DNA of 64,000 nucleotides, from positions 62,001 through 126,000 of the forward strand of contig CAWKLX010000007.1 of the NCBI GenBank assembly GCA_963850605.1, given 5' to 3'. Positions 46,667 to 55,574 of the stretch are shown here, in pieces. Numbering within the stretch: the stretch's first letter is position 1; every line of letters starts with the position of its first letter. The notes below the pieces were generated by a model. It made no database searches and was not told the origin of the DNA. It saw only the letters and a list, made by a program, of their open reading frames with translations. Source of the DNA: BOG-908 sp963850605 (lineage in GTDB: Bacteria > Pseudomonadota > Alphaproteobacteria > Acetobacterales > Acetobacteraceae). Position numbers and translations under genes: made by a program.

Positions 46667-46876
46667 ATGACCACCATGACCGCCTCGGGCTTCGAGTTCA
46701 CCAGCTTCGCCGCTGCGAACCGCTCGCCTCGCCTCTCCTTCGCCGCCCGCCTGGCCTCGCTGCAGGCGCGTCAGGAGCAGGCACCGCACCTTTCGGCCAT
46801 CTTCGGCGTCGCCGCCCGTGGCGCGCTGGCCGCCGTGCCGTTCCTGGGCCTGGCCGTCATGTTCGTGACGCTGTGA
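46667..46876 (+). CDS. Small membrane protein, first gene of the psp operon
   Basis: This 69-residue protein is of no recognised family. The N-terminal 45 residues are polar (FTSFAAANRSPRLSFAARLA), and the C-terminus is a single membrane helix (GALAAVPFLGLAVMFVTL). It lies between the sigma-54 promoter and pspA, so it should be strongly induced by envelope stress. It is not PspB or PspC, which follow later. A small membrane-bound sensor or effector of the Psp response is possible; the evidence is position only. Confidence 0.65.
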   Translation: MTTMTASGFEFTSFAAANRSPRLSFAARLASLQARQEQAPHLSAIFGVAARGALAAVPFLGLAVMFVTL

Positions 46877-46900
46877 CCCGGACCGGCTCTTTGTTGTGGC

Positions 46901-46947
46901 GGGCATCTATACCCGATCGAACGATACCGTTCGCCCGGGTGATGCCC
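46901..46947 (+). promoter_or_regulatory. Large stem-loop between the small psp gene and pspA
   Basis: Three stacked perfect helices share one axis: GGGCATC (46901-46907) with GATGCCC (46941-46947), ACCCG (46911-46915) with CGGGT (46936-46940), and CGAACG (46918-46923) with CGTTCG (46928-46933), closed by the loop ATAC. That makes 18 base pairs in 47 bases. No U-tract follows. It would form in the operon mRNA and may set the ratio of the two products by processing or attenuation. Confidence 0.7.
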
Positions 46948-46979
46948 TAGTCTTCGCACCAACCAAGGATTTTCGTGCC

Positions 46980-47684
46980 ATGGGCATCTTCTCCCGGCTC
47001 GCCGACATTGTGAACTCCAACCTCAACGCGCTGCTGGCCAGTGCGGAAGACCCCGAAAAGATCATTCGGCTGATCATCCAGGAGATGGAGGACACATTAG
47101 TAGAAGTCCGCTCCTCCGCGGTGCGCAGCATCGCCGAGCGGCGCGAGCTGGAGCGCCGGCTGGACGCGCTGCGTCGCGAGGAGGAGGATTGGCAGGCCAA
47201 GGCCGAGCTGGCCCTGACGCGAGGCCGCGAGGATCTGGCCCGCGGCGCGCTGCTGGCCCGCAGTCATCGGGCGCAGGCGCGCGCCAGCGTGGAGCAGCAG
47301 GTCGCCGTGCTGGTGGCCGGACTGGCGCAGCAGAACGAGGACATTTCGAAATTGCAGACCAAGCTGGCCGATGCCAAGGCACGCGAACAGGGCTTCGCGG
47401 CGCGGCGATCCACGGCGGGCAATCGCCTGAAAGTGCGGGAGAAGCTGCACGACGAGCGCATCAACGACGCATTCATCAGGTTCGAGACGGCAGAGCGCCA
47501 GTTGGACCAGATGGAAGGACGTGTCGAAGCCTACGATCTGGGCCGCGGCCTGGGGCGGACGGCGCCGACGCTCGAAGAGGAGCTGGCCACGCTCGCGGCG
47601 GATGCCAGCATGAATGACGAGCTGGAGGCGCTGAAGGCGCGGCTTGGCAATCGTCTGCCGCAGAAGACCGCGCAGGAAGGCTGA
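46980..47684 (+). CDS. pspA: Phage shock protein A (PspA/IM30)
   Basis: PspA is a peripheral inner-membrane, ESCRT-III-like protein that stabilises damaged membranes and inhibits PspF. The 234 residues are almost all alpha-helical. They start MGIFSRLADIVNSNLNALLA with the amphipathic membrane-binding helix, then EDPEKIIRLIIQEMEDTLVE (the PspF-contact region) and long coiled coils. ATG 46980 has AAGGAT at 46965-46970; an upstream in-frame start would run through the RNA hairpin. Confidence 0.96.
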   Translation: MGIFSRLADIVNSNLNALLASAEDPEKIIRLIIQEMEDTLVEVRSSAVRSIAERRELERRLDALRREEEDWQAKAELALTRGREDLARGALLARSHRAQARASVEQQVAVLVAGLAQQNEDISKLQTKLADAKAREQGFAARRSTAGNRLKVREKLHDERINDAFIRFETAERQLDQMEGRVEAYDLGRGLGRTAPTLEEELATLAADASMNDELEALKARLGNRLPQKTAQEG

Positions 47685-47692
47685 GGCGCCAC

Positions 47693-47950
47693 ATGACCAG
47701 CTCGGACTTCACGAGCGTCGCGATCGTGTTCCTGGTCATGACTGGCCTGGTGCTGATCGTGGTGCCGGCGGTATGGCTGGACTACCGCATGAAAGCGCGA
47801 CGCATACAGACGGCGCAGGGCACGCAGGACGCGTCGGCTGTGCAGGGTTTGTGGGAGACGGCGCGGCGCATGGAAGAGCGAATTGGCTATCTGGAAACGG
47901 TGCTGGACAGTGAAGTGCCTGGCTGGCGCAACAGGAGTGGGATCAGATGA
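47693..47950 (+). CDS. pspB: Phage shock protein B
   Basis: PspB is a small inner-membrane protein that, with PspC, senses envelope stress and recruits PspA. The 85-residue product has one N-terminal helix (SVAIVFLVMTGLVLIVVPAV) and then a short coiled coil (QGLWETARRMEERIGYLETV), as in PspB. It overlaps pspC by four bases. Confidence 0.85.
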   Translation: MTSSDFTSVAIVFLVMTGLVLIVVPAVWLDYRMKARRIQTAQGTQDASAVQGLWETARRMEERIGYLETVLDSEVPGWRNRSGIR

Positions 47951-48306
47951 GTGTGGCAGCTGCGCGGATCGGATCGTATTTCGGGACGGAGCGCTCGCTT
48001 CTGAAAGGGGTGTGCGCGAGTGTTGCGGAGCGTGCCGGGGTGCCAGTCTGGGTGCCGCGTACGGCATTCCTGATATTTGGTCTGCTGCACTGGGTCTTGG
48101 CGGTCATTTTATATGTGGTGTTGGCGAAAATGCTGTGCCCGGCAGCGCGGCGCATGACCGTGCATTTCAGTCCGCCCCCGCCGGAATATGGCGGTGTGCG
48201 CGACCGGTTCAGCGCCCTAGATGCGCGCCTGGCAGAACTTGAGGCGGCAACGCTGCAACAGGAAGCCGGGCTGCGGCGCAAATTCCGTGACCTGGAGCGC
48301 TCCTAA
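47947..48306 (+). CDS. pspC: PspC domain protein
   Basis: The 119-residue product has a PspC domain (LLKGVCASVAERAGVPVWVP followed by RTAFLIFGLLHWVLAVILYV), with a cytoplasmic or periplasmic helical tail (SALDARLAELEAATLQQEAG). It works with PspB in signalling to PspA. It is the last gene of the operon and is followed by a hairpin repeat. Confidence 0.9.
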   Translation: MSVAAARIGSYFGTERSLLKGVCASVAERAGVPVWVPRTAFLIFGLLHWVLAVILYVVLAKMLCPAARRMTVHFSPPPPEYGGVRDRFSALDARLAELEAATLQQEAGLRRKFRDLERS

Positions 48307-48310
48307 ACAA

Positions 48311-48350
48311 GCGAAAGTTTTTTGGCCCTTTCTTAACAAAAAAGGACCGC
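48311..48350. repeat. Dispersed hairpin repeat, copy 3 (diverged)
   Basis: GCGAAAGTTTTTTGG precedes an imperfect stem in which CCTTT (about 48327-48331) faces AAAGG (about 48340-48344), and then CCGCC. It has the same layout as the other three copies and again sits between convergent genes (pspC and the asparaginase-type gene). Confidence 0.6.
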
Positions 48351-48359
48351 CTGCTTTGC

Positions 48360-49547
48360 CTATTTCAGATATTCCGAATTCTTGCGCATCTCCTGACTGA
48401 CCCGCGGCGTCGGCGGAAAGTCCTCCGAGAAACCCGTATACAACGCCTTGGTAATTTCGGCCCGCACGCCCTGCCCATCATGCACGGCGATGCGGTGCGG
48501 GTTGCCGGCCGAGTATCCCTCCCATAGGCTTACGCCGGCATAAGCGCCGTCGCGGCGCAGCACGTAGTACGTCATGTCGATGTAGCGCAGGCGGGCCATG
48601 TCACCATTGTGGTTGCGCACAATGCGCCGCAGCGCGTCGGTGCCGGCGTCTTCCGGCGACATGCCGCGGCGCATGTTTTCGACGATGGTGTGCGCGCCAG
48701 CGATCTTGATGTTTTCCTCGCCGCTTCCGGTGGCGCCCGCCGATCCCACATCCTGGTCGGTGAAGCAGCCTGCGCCGATGATGGGTGAGTCGCCACAGCG
48801 GCCCGCCAGCTTGTAGGCGAGGCCGCTGGTGGTGGTGACACCACTCATGTTGCCATGCGCGTCCAGCACGGAGCAGTGAATGGTGCCGGTGGGTGGGTGC
48901 AGCACACGGCGGAAGGCGGCATATCTGTCCTGCCGGTCGATACCTATGCTGTCTGCCAATCGCGTCAATCGCTGCTGCAGCGACGCATGTTTTTCCGGCG
49001 GCTGCCATGCCGGATCGGACAGGCCTGGGCCCCACCAATCCGCGTCGGAATGGAATTCCTTCCACAGCATCCAGATTTTTCGCGAGCGTTCCGTCAGAAG
49101 ATTCTCGCGCGCGAAACCCTCGGCCACCGCAAATCGTTCGGCGCCCTCGCCCACCAGCATGACGTGGCCGGTATGGTCCATGACCGCGCGCGCCACGCGG
49201 GAGACGTTGCGTATATTGCGCACGCCGCCCACCGCGCCCGCGCGCCGCGAGGGGCCGTGCATGCAGCAGGCATCCAGTTCGACCACGCCCTCCTCATTGG
49301 GCAGGCCGCCCAGGCCGACGCTGTCGTCGTTGGGATCGTCCTCGGGTCCGGTCACCACGGCGAGGGCGGCGTCTAGCGTGTCGCCGCCCGCGTGCAGCAC
49401 GGCGTAGGCGCGTTCCAGATAGTTCGCGCCGTTATTGGCGCAGATGATGACCGGTGATGTCGGTGCGGGTGCGGCCCGGGCCGGCCGTTCATCGGCGGCG
49501 AGCAGAAGGCCTGTGGTGCCGATCAAGGCGCGGCGAGAAAAGTTCAT
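48360..49547 (-). CDS. Exported glycosylasparaginase-type Ntn hydrolase
   Basis: N4-(beta-N-acetylglucosaminyl)-L-asparaginases split glycosylated asparagine or act as isoaspartyl peptidases. They cleave themselves before a threonine that becomes the nucleophile. The 395-residue product has a Tat-type leader (NFSRRALIGTTGLLLAA). Family motifs are EDDPNDDSVGLGGLPNEEG, ELDACCMHGPSRRAGAVGGV and the cleavage site TGTIHCSVLDAHGNMSGVTT (Thr222), then GAGCFTDQDVGSAGATGSGE. The usual HDT before the cleavage site is not visible; the sequence there is HPPTGTIH, which may affect maturation. It stands alone on the minus strand. Confidence 0.85.
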   Translation of the reverse strand: MNFSRRALIGTTGLLLAADERPARAAPAPTSPVIICANNGANYLERAYAVLHAGGDTLDAALAVVTGPEDDPNDDSVGLGGLPNEEGVVELDACCMHGPSRRAGAVGGVRNIRNVSRVARAVMDHTGHVMLVGEGAERFAVAEGFARENLLTERSRKIWMLWKEFHSDADWWGPGLSDPAWQPPEKHASLQQRLTRLADSIGIDRQDRYAAFRRVLHPPTGTIHCSVLDAHGNMSGVTTTSGLAYKLAGRCGDSPIIGAGCFTDQDVGSAGATGSGEENIKIAGAHTIVENMRRGMSPEDAGTDALRRIVRNHNGDMARLRYIDMTYYVLRRDGAYAGVSLWEGYSAGNPHRIAVHDGQGVRAEITKALYTGFSEDFPPTPRVSQEMRKNSEYLK

Positions 49548-49601
49548 GCTGAAGTCATACCGCTTCGACTGGCGCCCGCCCAGCGATACTTCCCGATCTG
49601 G

Positions 49602-50528
49602 TCAAGCCACACCCTCGGTTGCGGAGGTCTCCTCGCGCATTTTTTTGACGAGCGCTTGCAGGTCGCCGATCACGCGGCGCTGTTCGCTCATGCCGATGCG
49701 CATGACCTCCATGTCGGTCAGCAGCGGCTGCATCTGTGTGCGGAACTCGCGGGCCAGGCTGACAAATTCGCGCAAGGTCGCGGAGAAGACGGGCTGCGCG
49801 GTCTGACGCAGGATCATGCGATGCAGGCGCGCGGCCATGGGGGCCGGCGGTTCCAGGCCGGTTTCGTCGTGGCGCAATCCTGCATCCATGACATCCAGCA
49901 CCGCGTCGGGCGCCGGCGCGGGCAGGCCGACGTGTCGGGCCAGGCGTGCGGCCGTATCCTGCGGCTCGTCGAACCAAGCCTCGTAGGGCACGATGCAGAC
50001 CGGGGCCGCGCCCACGCCTTGTATCGCCTCGAGATTGTAGAGCAGCCAGCGGTACTCGGCCTGACCGCGATCCATTGTGTCGCGCGCGTGCAGCGAGCGG
50101 GCAACCTGTGCCGGGTCCCGCACGCAAAAGACGTAGCGCGGGTCGGCGCCGATCTCCGAAAACACCCCTTGCCAGAATGGCAGCAGCAGAGTGGTGCGCG
50201 GGTCCTTGAACCCGAATGTCTTTCCGCCGGCCACTCGCGGCTTCAACCATGCGACGGCGCGCGCGCGTATCTCGGCGACCCGAGGGTCGGACAGCCAATG
50301 CTCCGGCATGTCCAGCACATGGCTGGGTGAGCCCCAGGCGCGGCGGAAGAAGCCGAAAATGGCGTCGTTCATGTCGACCAGGCGTGGCCGCTCCCAATGG
50401 CCTTTCGCGTTGGCGGGGGCGGCGTGAATGCCGTCCGCCATGTCGGTCCCCAGCATATGCAGCATGTTGGAACACATGCTGGTGCCGCTCCGGTGCATGC
50501 CGATCACCACCACCACTGGCTTGCTCAT
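49602..50528 (-). CDS. Sulfotransferase family protein
   Basis: The 308-residue protein has the PAPS-binding loop VVVIGMHRSGTSMCSNML (5'-phosphosulfate loop GMHRSGTS at about 9-16) and the 3'-phosphate region RYVFCVRDPAQVARSLHAR, with FGFKDPRTTLLLPFW between. The C-terminal 80 residues form a probable coiled coil. It probably transfers sulfate to a glycan. It overlaps the GT61 gene upstream by four bases, which suggests that the glycan is made by its neighbours. Confidence 0.85.
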   Translation of the reverse strand: MSKPVVVVIGMHRSGTSMCSNMLHMLGTDMADGIHAAPANAKGHWERPRLVDMNDAIFGFFRRAWGSPSHVLDMPEHWLSDPRVAEIRARAVAWLKPRVAGGKTFGFKDPRTTLLLPFWQGVFSEIGADPRYVFCVRDPAQVARSLHARDTMDRGQAEYRWLLYNLEAIQGVGAAPVCIVPYEAWFDEPQDTAARLARHVGLPAPAPDAVLDVMDAGLRHDETGLEPPAPMAARLHRMILRQTAQPVFSATLREFVSLAREFRTQMQPLLTDMEVMRIGMSEQRRVIGDLQALVKKMREETSATEGVA

Positions 50529-51640
50529 GCCGGCAACTCCATCCATTCCAACGCGCGCCTGAAATCCGTTTCGTCGATGGCGAACCCGCCTGCCTCCATC
50601 GTGCCGAACACGTAGCCGGCGCGCTGGTGAAGCGCATGGCAAATGCCGGTTTGCAGCGTTCCTGGTTCGCGGCCGGTGGCGCGCAGGGCGCAAATCATGG
50701 TGCCTGGGGCCGAGAACACGCTGTGGTGCAGTGCTGTCGAGTAGGGGCCCACGATGCGCGCGGCGCGGCCAAACAGGGATGCGCGTTCCGCCAGGTCGAG
50801 CTGTTCGATCGGAGCGACGCGGTAGCCGGCGCGCTCGGCAATCGCTTCGATGCGGTACCGGTTGCGCAGCGCCAGCGCACCCCGTTCCGGGTCCGGAATA
50901 TAGAGTTTTTCCGCCAGCTCCGGTCGTGCCAGACCGAGCGTGGCGCGCACGCGCGCGGTCCAAAACCGTGTTGCTTCGCCAAAATGCGGACTGAGCCGTT
51001 CGTGACGGCGCAGTATGCTGGGCAGCACCAGAAGGTCGGTGCGCAACACCTCGTCCCAATGGGCGTAGCGCACGATCTGGTCGGGCGAAAAGCCCAGGTC
51101 GACCAACGCGCCTTGCAGAAAGGGCGGCAGCGGATCGGGCACCACGAAACGGAGCTTTTCCAGCCGGTAACCGGCCTGTTCCATCAGCCAGAGCCTTGGC
51201 AGGTAATCCACCAGAAGATGGCGCACATCCTCCTCCGCCGGGCCGAACAGGGGCACGAGCGGACCTTCTATCTCGCGCACCGGCAAACTCATCTGATTCA
51301 GCCGGGTGGTGATGGTGGTTACATGGTCACGTGGATGGTTCAGCGCGGCCGACGCGAAGGCGACATTTTGGCACAGCCCGATGCCGTTAGGCGCCAGTGC
51401 CGCATCGGCGATGCTGGTGCATCCGATTTCGGGCGTTTCTACCTGGCCAAAGATCTGGCGCGTGAGTTCGGCGTCGGACGGACCGAACATGAAGGCGGGG
51501 GATGGCGCGGGGCTGCGGGCGGCGGGCGCCACCATGCGGTGGCTGACCAGCGGCTGGTCCATGCGGGCCTGATGATCGGCCAGATCGGCCACGCGGGCGA
51601 TCTGCGGCAGTGGACCGGCGGCGGTGAGCGTTTCAGTCAT
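50525..51640 (-). CDS. GT61 (DUF563) glycosyltransferase, copy A
   Basis: This 371-residue protein belongs to the DUF563/GT61 family of glycosyltransferases. Key stretches are HLLVDYLPRLWLMEQAGYRL (family G/HW..D.LPRL), then KLYIPDPERGALALRNR, and GPYSTALHHSVFSAPGTMIC (the E/G.G.A.H...F..PG motif). It shares many positions with the next gene upstream, so they are tandem duplicates. ATG 51640 overlaps that gene's stop by one base. Confidence 0.85.
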   Translation of the reverse strand: MTETLTAAGPLPQIARVADLADHQARMDQPLVSHRMVAPAARSPAPSPAFMFGPSDAELTRQIFGQVETPEIGCTSIADAALAPNGIGLCQNVAFASAALNHPRDHVTTITTRLNQMSLPVREIEGPLVPLFGPAEEDVRHLLVDYLPRLWLMEQAGYRLEKLRFVVPDPLPPFLQGALVDLGFSPDQIVRYAHWDEVLRTDLLVLPSILRRHERLSPHFGEATRFWTARVRATLGLARPELAEKLYIPDPERGALALRNRYRIEAIAERAGYRVAPIEQLDLAERASLFGRAARIVGPYSTALHHSVFSAPGTMICALRATGREPGTLQTGICHALHQRAGYVFGTMEAGGFAIDETDFRRALEWMELPA

Positions 51641-52707
51641 CAAACCCCTGCCCCGCTTGCGCATTCGGCGATATCCAGCGCGCGCTCGAAATCCTCCGGC
51701 GCCACGGTAAAAACCTGGCCGGTGTCGCCTTGCGTGTGGCCCAGCGTCGTTTGGCCGAACACGTAGCCGGCGTGCTGGCCCAGGGCGGCGGCCAGGCCGG
51801 ACTGCACAAAACTGGGGTGGCGCGCCGTGCCGCGCAGGCCAACCGCCACCGTTCCGGGCGCGGAGAAGACTGAGCCGTGCAGGGCCGAGCCGTATTCGCC
51901 CACGATGATGCGGGCGCCGGCAAACAATGCGGCCTGCGCGCCCAGGTTCATCGTTTGCGGATGCACGATCGCAAAACCACGCTCGGCGGCAATGGCTTCG
52001 ATGCGGGCGCGGTTGTCCAGGATGCGCGCCGCCGTTACTTTCGCGCGCGAGACGAAAATGCGGTTGGGCGTGGCGGCGTTGGGGCGGATGCGGGAGGCGC
52101 CGCGCAACCGGCTGACCCAGAACCGCGTAGCCTCCGCAAAATACGGCGACATGCGGTTATGCGTGCGCAATCCGGTGGGCAGCAGCAGCCGGTCGGCGGT
52201 CAGCACCTCACGCCAATACCGGTATGGAACGAGCTGGTCTCGGGTGATGCCGATCATTGTCAGGAGCTTTTTGGCGGCCGGGGTGAGCTCCGGAGGGATC
52301 ACATAGCGCAGCGCGGCCAGATCGTGCCCGGTTTGCGCGAGCACCCACAGCCGAGGCAGGAAATCGACCAGCCAATGGCCGTATGTCTGATGGCCAGGCC
52401 CGTAGATGACGGCCAGCGTGCCGTCCACATGGCGGCGTGGCAGCTCGGTGCCCAGCACGCGCGCGGCCACCTGTTCCACATGGTATGGCGGGTGGATGAA
52501 GGCTGTGGAGCTGAACGCGACCCCGTCCTTGATGGCGATGCCGCTGGGCGCGACCACCGCATCGTCCACGGCATAGGTGCCGACCTCGCCGGTCTCCCCT
52601 TGTCCATAGATTTCCTGATGGATCAGCGCATTGGCCGGCCCGAGCAGGAAGAGCGGCGCCGGCGCGGGAGAATTGGCGGCCGGCGCGAGCGAGTTCGAAC
52701 GCGACAT
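51640..52707 (-). CDS. GT61 (DUF563) glycosyltransferase, copy B
   Basis: This 355-residue protein is of the same family as copy A: YGHWLVDFLPRLWVLAQTGH, then NRIFVSRAKVTAARILDNRA and VGEYGSALHGSVFSAPGTVA. Copy B keeps the family residues NRIFVSR and GEYGSALH better than copy A, which has KLYIPDP and GPYSTALH. It may be the more ancestral enzyme. It lies 42 bases downstream of murJ on the same strand. Confidence 0.87.
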   Translation of the reverse strand: MSRSNSLAPAANSPAPAPLFLLGPANALIHQEIYGQGETGEVGTYAVDDAVVAPSGIAIKDGVAFSSTAFIHPPYHVEQVAARVLGTELPRRHVDGTLAVIYGPGHQTYGHWLVDFLPRLWVLAQTGHDLAALRYVIPPELTPAAKKLLTMIGITRDQLVPYRYWREVLTADRLLLPTGLRTHNRMSPYFAEATRFWVSRLRGASRIRPNAATPNRIFVSRAKVTAARILDNRARIEAIAAERGFAIVHPQTMNLGAQAALFAGARIIVGEYGSALHGSVFSAPGTVAVGLRGTARHPSFVQSGLAAALGQHAGYVFGQTTLGHTQGDTGQVFTVAPEDFERALDIAECASGAGV

Positions 52708-52749
52708 AGGGCGACGCGCCCTGGGCGACGTGCCGGCCGATATCGGCGA

Positions 52750-54309
52750 TCACGTGGGCAGCACGCTCGCGCGGCGGCGGAGACGTCGCAGCACCGCCGC
52801 GCGCATGGTCGCCAGATCGGCTAGGCCCAACGCCAGGGCCGCCACGCCATAGGCCGACATGCCGCCCACGACCATGGCGGCCAGCGCCGCGATGGAGACA
52901 TGCCGCCCCGCAGGCGCCAGCAGGTCACGCATGGCCCACAGCACACCCGACATCAGCGCGGCGGCGAGCACCATGCGCGCCAGCCGCGATAAAAATATGC
53001 GGTCCGGCACAAGCGCCCCCCGCCGCAGCAGTATGGCGGCCAGCAGCACCACATTGACCGTCATGGCGATCGTGGTGGCCAGCGGCGGGCCGACATGGCG
53101 CAGCGGGCGCATCAGGGCGAGGCTGAGCGCCAGGTTCAGCACTAAGATGCCCATGCCGATCTTGACCGGCGTGGCCGTATCCCCGCGCGCGAAGAACCCC
53201 GGCCCCAGCACTTTGATCAGCACGAACGCTGGCAGTCCCAAGGCATAGGCGGCCAGGGATTGCGCGCTCATGGCCGCGTCCTGGTGGGTGAAGGCGCCGT
53301 GCACGAACAGGACCTGCAAGATCGGGTTCGCGATGATCGTGAGGGCGGCGGCGGCGGGAAGCGTCAATAACATTGCGTACTCGATACCACGATTTTGTGA
53401 ATCAATTGCTTCCGCGTGCTGTCCGGCGCCGACCTGGCGTGAGAGCAGCGGTAGCAGCGCAGTGCTGACGGCGATGCCCAGCACGCCAAGCGGCAACTGG
53501 TTGATGCGATCCGCATAATACATGAACGAAACGGATTTCTCCGGCAGATACGTGCCGATGACCGTATCGACGGCGAGACTCAGCTGCGTGATCCCGGCGC
53601 CGACCAGTCCCGGCGCCATGCGCCTGAGCAGCAGACGCATGCGCGGCGTCATGCGCGGCCTGGGCAGATGCAGCCGCATGCCCGACCGGCGCACCGCCCA
53701 GTATAGTAGAGTGAGTTGCGCCACCCCGCTGGCGGACACGCCGATGGCCAATGCGTGCCCTGCCGTTGGCACAAAGGGTACAAGCGCGTACATCGAGCCG
53801 ATGGCGAACGCGTTGTACAGCAGCGGCGCGGCGGCGGCGGCGGTAAAGCGGTTCATTGCGTTGAGCACGCCAGACAGGAGCGCCGCCAGGCAGATCAGCA
53901 CCAGGTAGGGGAAGGCCAGCCTGGCCAGGGTGACGGTCAGCTCGAATTTTGCCGGGTCGCCGGAAAAACCGGCGGCGATCAGGTGCAGCAGGGGGCGCAT
54001 GAAGATCTCGCCCAGGATGGTGAGCGCCAGCAGCCAGAAGGCCAGGGCCGCGGCCGCCTGTTCGGTGAATTCGCGCGCGACCTGCTCGCCCTCGTTGACC
54101 AGGAGGCCGGAGAAGACGGGCACGAAGGCGGAGTTGAACGCCCCCTCCCCGAACAGGCGGCGGAACAGGTTCGGCAGCCGGTTGGCGACGAAGAACGCGT
54201 CCGACACCGGGCCCGCGCCCAGGATGGCGGCGATCAGCAGGTCGCGCACTAGGCCTGCCACGCGGCTGGCCATGGTCCAGACGCCGACTGTGGCGATTCC
54301 CTTTAGCAT
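52750..54309 (-). CDS. murJ: Lipid II flippase
   Basis: MurJ flips the peptidoglycan precursor lipid II across the inner membrane. The 519-residue product has 13-14 hydrophobic segments. The family start is GVWTMASRVAGLVRDLLIAA followed by ILGAGPVSDAFFVANRLPNL and FRRLFGEGAFNSAFVPVFS, with conserved arginines lining the cavity. ATG 54309 (MLKGIATVG) is chosen; upstream in-frame codons are not conserved in the family. It leads a minus-strand group with two GT61 genes and a sulfotransferase. Confidence 0.96.
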   Translation of the reverse strand: MLKGIATVGVWTMASRVAGLVRDLLIAAILGAGPVSDAFFVANRLPNLFRRLFGEGAFNSAFVPVFSGLLVNEGEQVAREFTEQAAAALAFWLLALTILGEIFMRPLLHLIAAGFSGDPAKFELTVTLARLAFPYLVLICLAALLSGVLNAMNRFTAAAAAPLLYNAFAIGSMYALVPFVPTAGHALAIGVSASGVAQLTLLYWAVRRSGMRLHLPRPRMTPRMRLLLRRMAPGLVGAGITQLSLAVDTVIGTYLPEKSVSFMYYADRINQLPLGVLGIAVSTALLPLLSRQVGAGQHAEAIDSQNRGIEYAMLLTLPAAAALTIIANPILQVLFVHGAFTHQDAAMSAQSLAAYALGLPAFVLIKVLGPGFFARGDTATPVKIGMGILVLNLALSLALMRPLRHVGPPLATTIAMTVNVVLLAAILLRRGALVPDRIFLSRLARMVLAAALMSGVLWAMRDLLAPAGRHVSIAALAAMVVGGMSAYGVAALALGLADLATMRAAVLRRLRRRASVLPT

Positions 54310-54371
54310 CGGTTTGGGCTGCGCATGTGGGGAGCCTAACCCATCAACCGCCAAAGCCTGTCAACGGTCAC

Positions 54372-54387
54372 TCCCGCCGGGGCGGGA
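54372..54387. repeat. Short hairpin resembling proteobacterial REP-like elements
   Basis: TCCCGCC (54372-54378) and GGCGGGA (54381-54387) form a tight hairpin within GTCACTCCCGCCGGGG, a context like the GTCATTCCCGC...GCGGGAATCC elements common between proteobacterial genes. A related GGTGACGG lies near 54433. It sits between divergent murJ and the exported-protein gene. Confidence 0.35.
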
Positions 54388-54485
54388 ACCCAGGGGCCTG
54401 CCGACTGCCTGGCCCTCCCTGGCGGATTGCTCCGGTGACGGACTGCATGCATACAAGTTTGCGTCGAACTTCTCGATATACTGGA

Positions 54486-55448
54486 ATGTCTTGCATGCGG
54501 CACACAGCATTTGCATTGGCGGGAACATTGGCGGCTCTGCTCGCATCGGGCGCAGATGCCCAGGTGGCGGTTCAGCCGGGTAGCCGGGCCGACATCCGGG
54601 CACAGGCGCTCGCCACGCAAGCTGCATTACGGGCGCAATGGGCGGAGCGGGTTCAACGCGGTCTGGTGCCGGCGACCGGAACCGAGCCGTCCTTGACCGG
54701 CGGCCGCGTACTCACGCCTAGCGTGGATGTGACGAAGGCACCGGGTATTCCGGAAATCCAGTTGAACCTGAGCACGGGCACCATAGGCGTCAGCAACGTT
54801 CAGGTGGGTTTGATCTCACCTTCCGGTAAGCATTCTCTATTTTCAAATATTAACCTGCCGACCTACCCGCCTCCAGCAGGCAAGCTGGTTTTGAAGACAC
54901 TCCTGTCATCCGAGGCTCCGGTCAGCGTGCTTGGCCTCTACGCAGAGCCAGGTAGCTGGACCATTGATCTCGTCGAGATATTTTCACAGGACGGGCAGCT
55001 TGCTTTCTACAATGCGGCGCAGATCGCGGTGCTGTTTAACGGGCCGGCCAGCGTCGATGTCACAAACCCAGGCACGCCCGATACGACGCCGCCAGTGGCT
55101 GGCCACGGCACAATCCTGACCCCAACAGTCAGCCTTTCCAGCACGCAGCCCTACGCGGCTGTCAAGCTCGTGGGGACCGATAACCTGTCCGGCGTTTCCA
55201 GCGGTGGTGTCACTTTCAGCTTAGCTGGCAATCCTGCCGCTATATTTTCGGTCTCCGGGCAGTTCGACGCACCGCCGCATAAGGGCACGCTGACTTTGTC
55301 GTATCTTTTGCCGCCGAGCGTGACGACCGGCGTCTACAGCGTAACATCCTACGATTTGTGCGACTACGCAAACAACTGTCTTTCTGATAGCACGCCAGCC
55401 GGTATCGCCGCGCATTTCGATAAGACGACGATTACTGTGACACCGTAG
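54486..55448 (+). CDS. Exported protein of unknown function
   Basis: This 320-residue product has a signal peptide (RHTAFALAGTLAALLASGAD, cut before QVAVQPG). The mature protein is beta-rich and has two similar modules: one around LTPSVDVTKAPGIPEIQLNL with GTIGVSNVQVGLISPSGKHS, and one around LTPTVSLSSTQPYAAVKLVG with LSGVSSGGVTFSLAGNPAAI. They are joined by a Pro/Thr linker (NPGTPDTTPPVAG). Each module has a YxVxxxxIxDxxxN-like end (VYSVTSYDLCDYANNC). The repeats resemble Ig-like surface modules. ATG 54486 or 54495 begins the signal peptide. Confidence 0.75.
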   Translation: MSCMRHTAFALAGTLAALLASGADAQVAVQPGSRADIRAQALATQAALRAQWAERVQRGLVPATGTEPSLTGGRVLTPSVDVTKAPGIPEIQLNLSTGTIGVSNVQVGLISPSGKHSLFSNINLPTYPPPAGKLVLKTLLSSEAPVSVLGLYAEPGSWTIDLVEIFSQDGQLAFYNAAQIAVLFNGPASVDVTNPGTPDTTPPVAGHGTILTPTVSLSSTQPYAAVKLVGTDNLSGVSSGGVTFSLAGNPAAIFSVSGQFDAPPHKGTLTLSYLLPPSVTTGVYSVTSYDLCDYANNCLSDSTPAGIAAHFDKTTITVTP

Positions 55449-55574
55449 AGAGATAACGGGCGCGGATGGCCCAACCTTGACCACCCAGCCTAGGGCCGAG
55501 AAGTAATTCTCCTATTCGGCCGCTTTGAAGCTTAGAGTGTGGCGAGTGCGCCATGCACCAAGCGGACTACCGAC

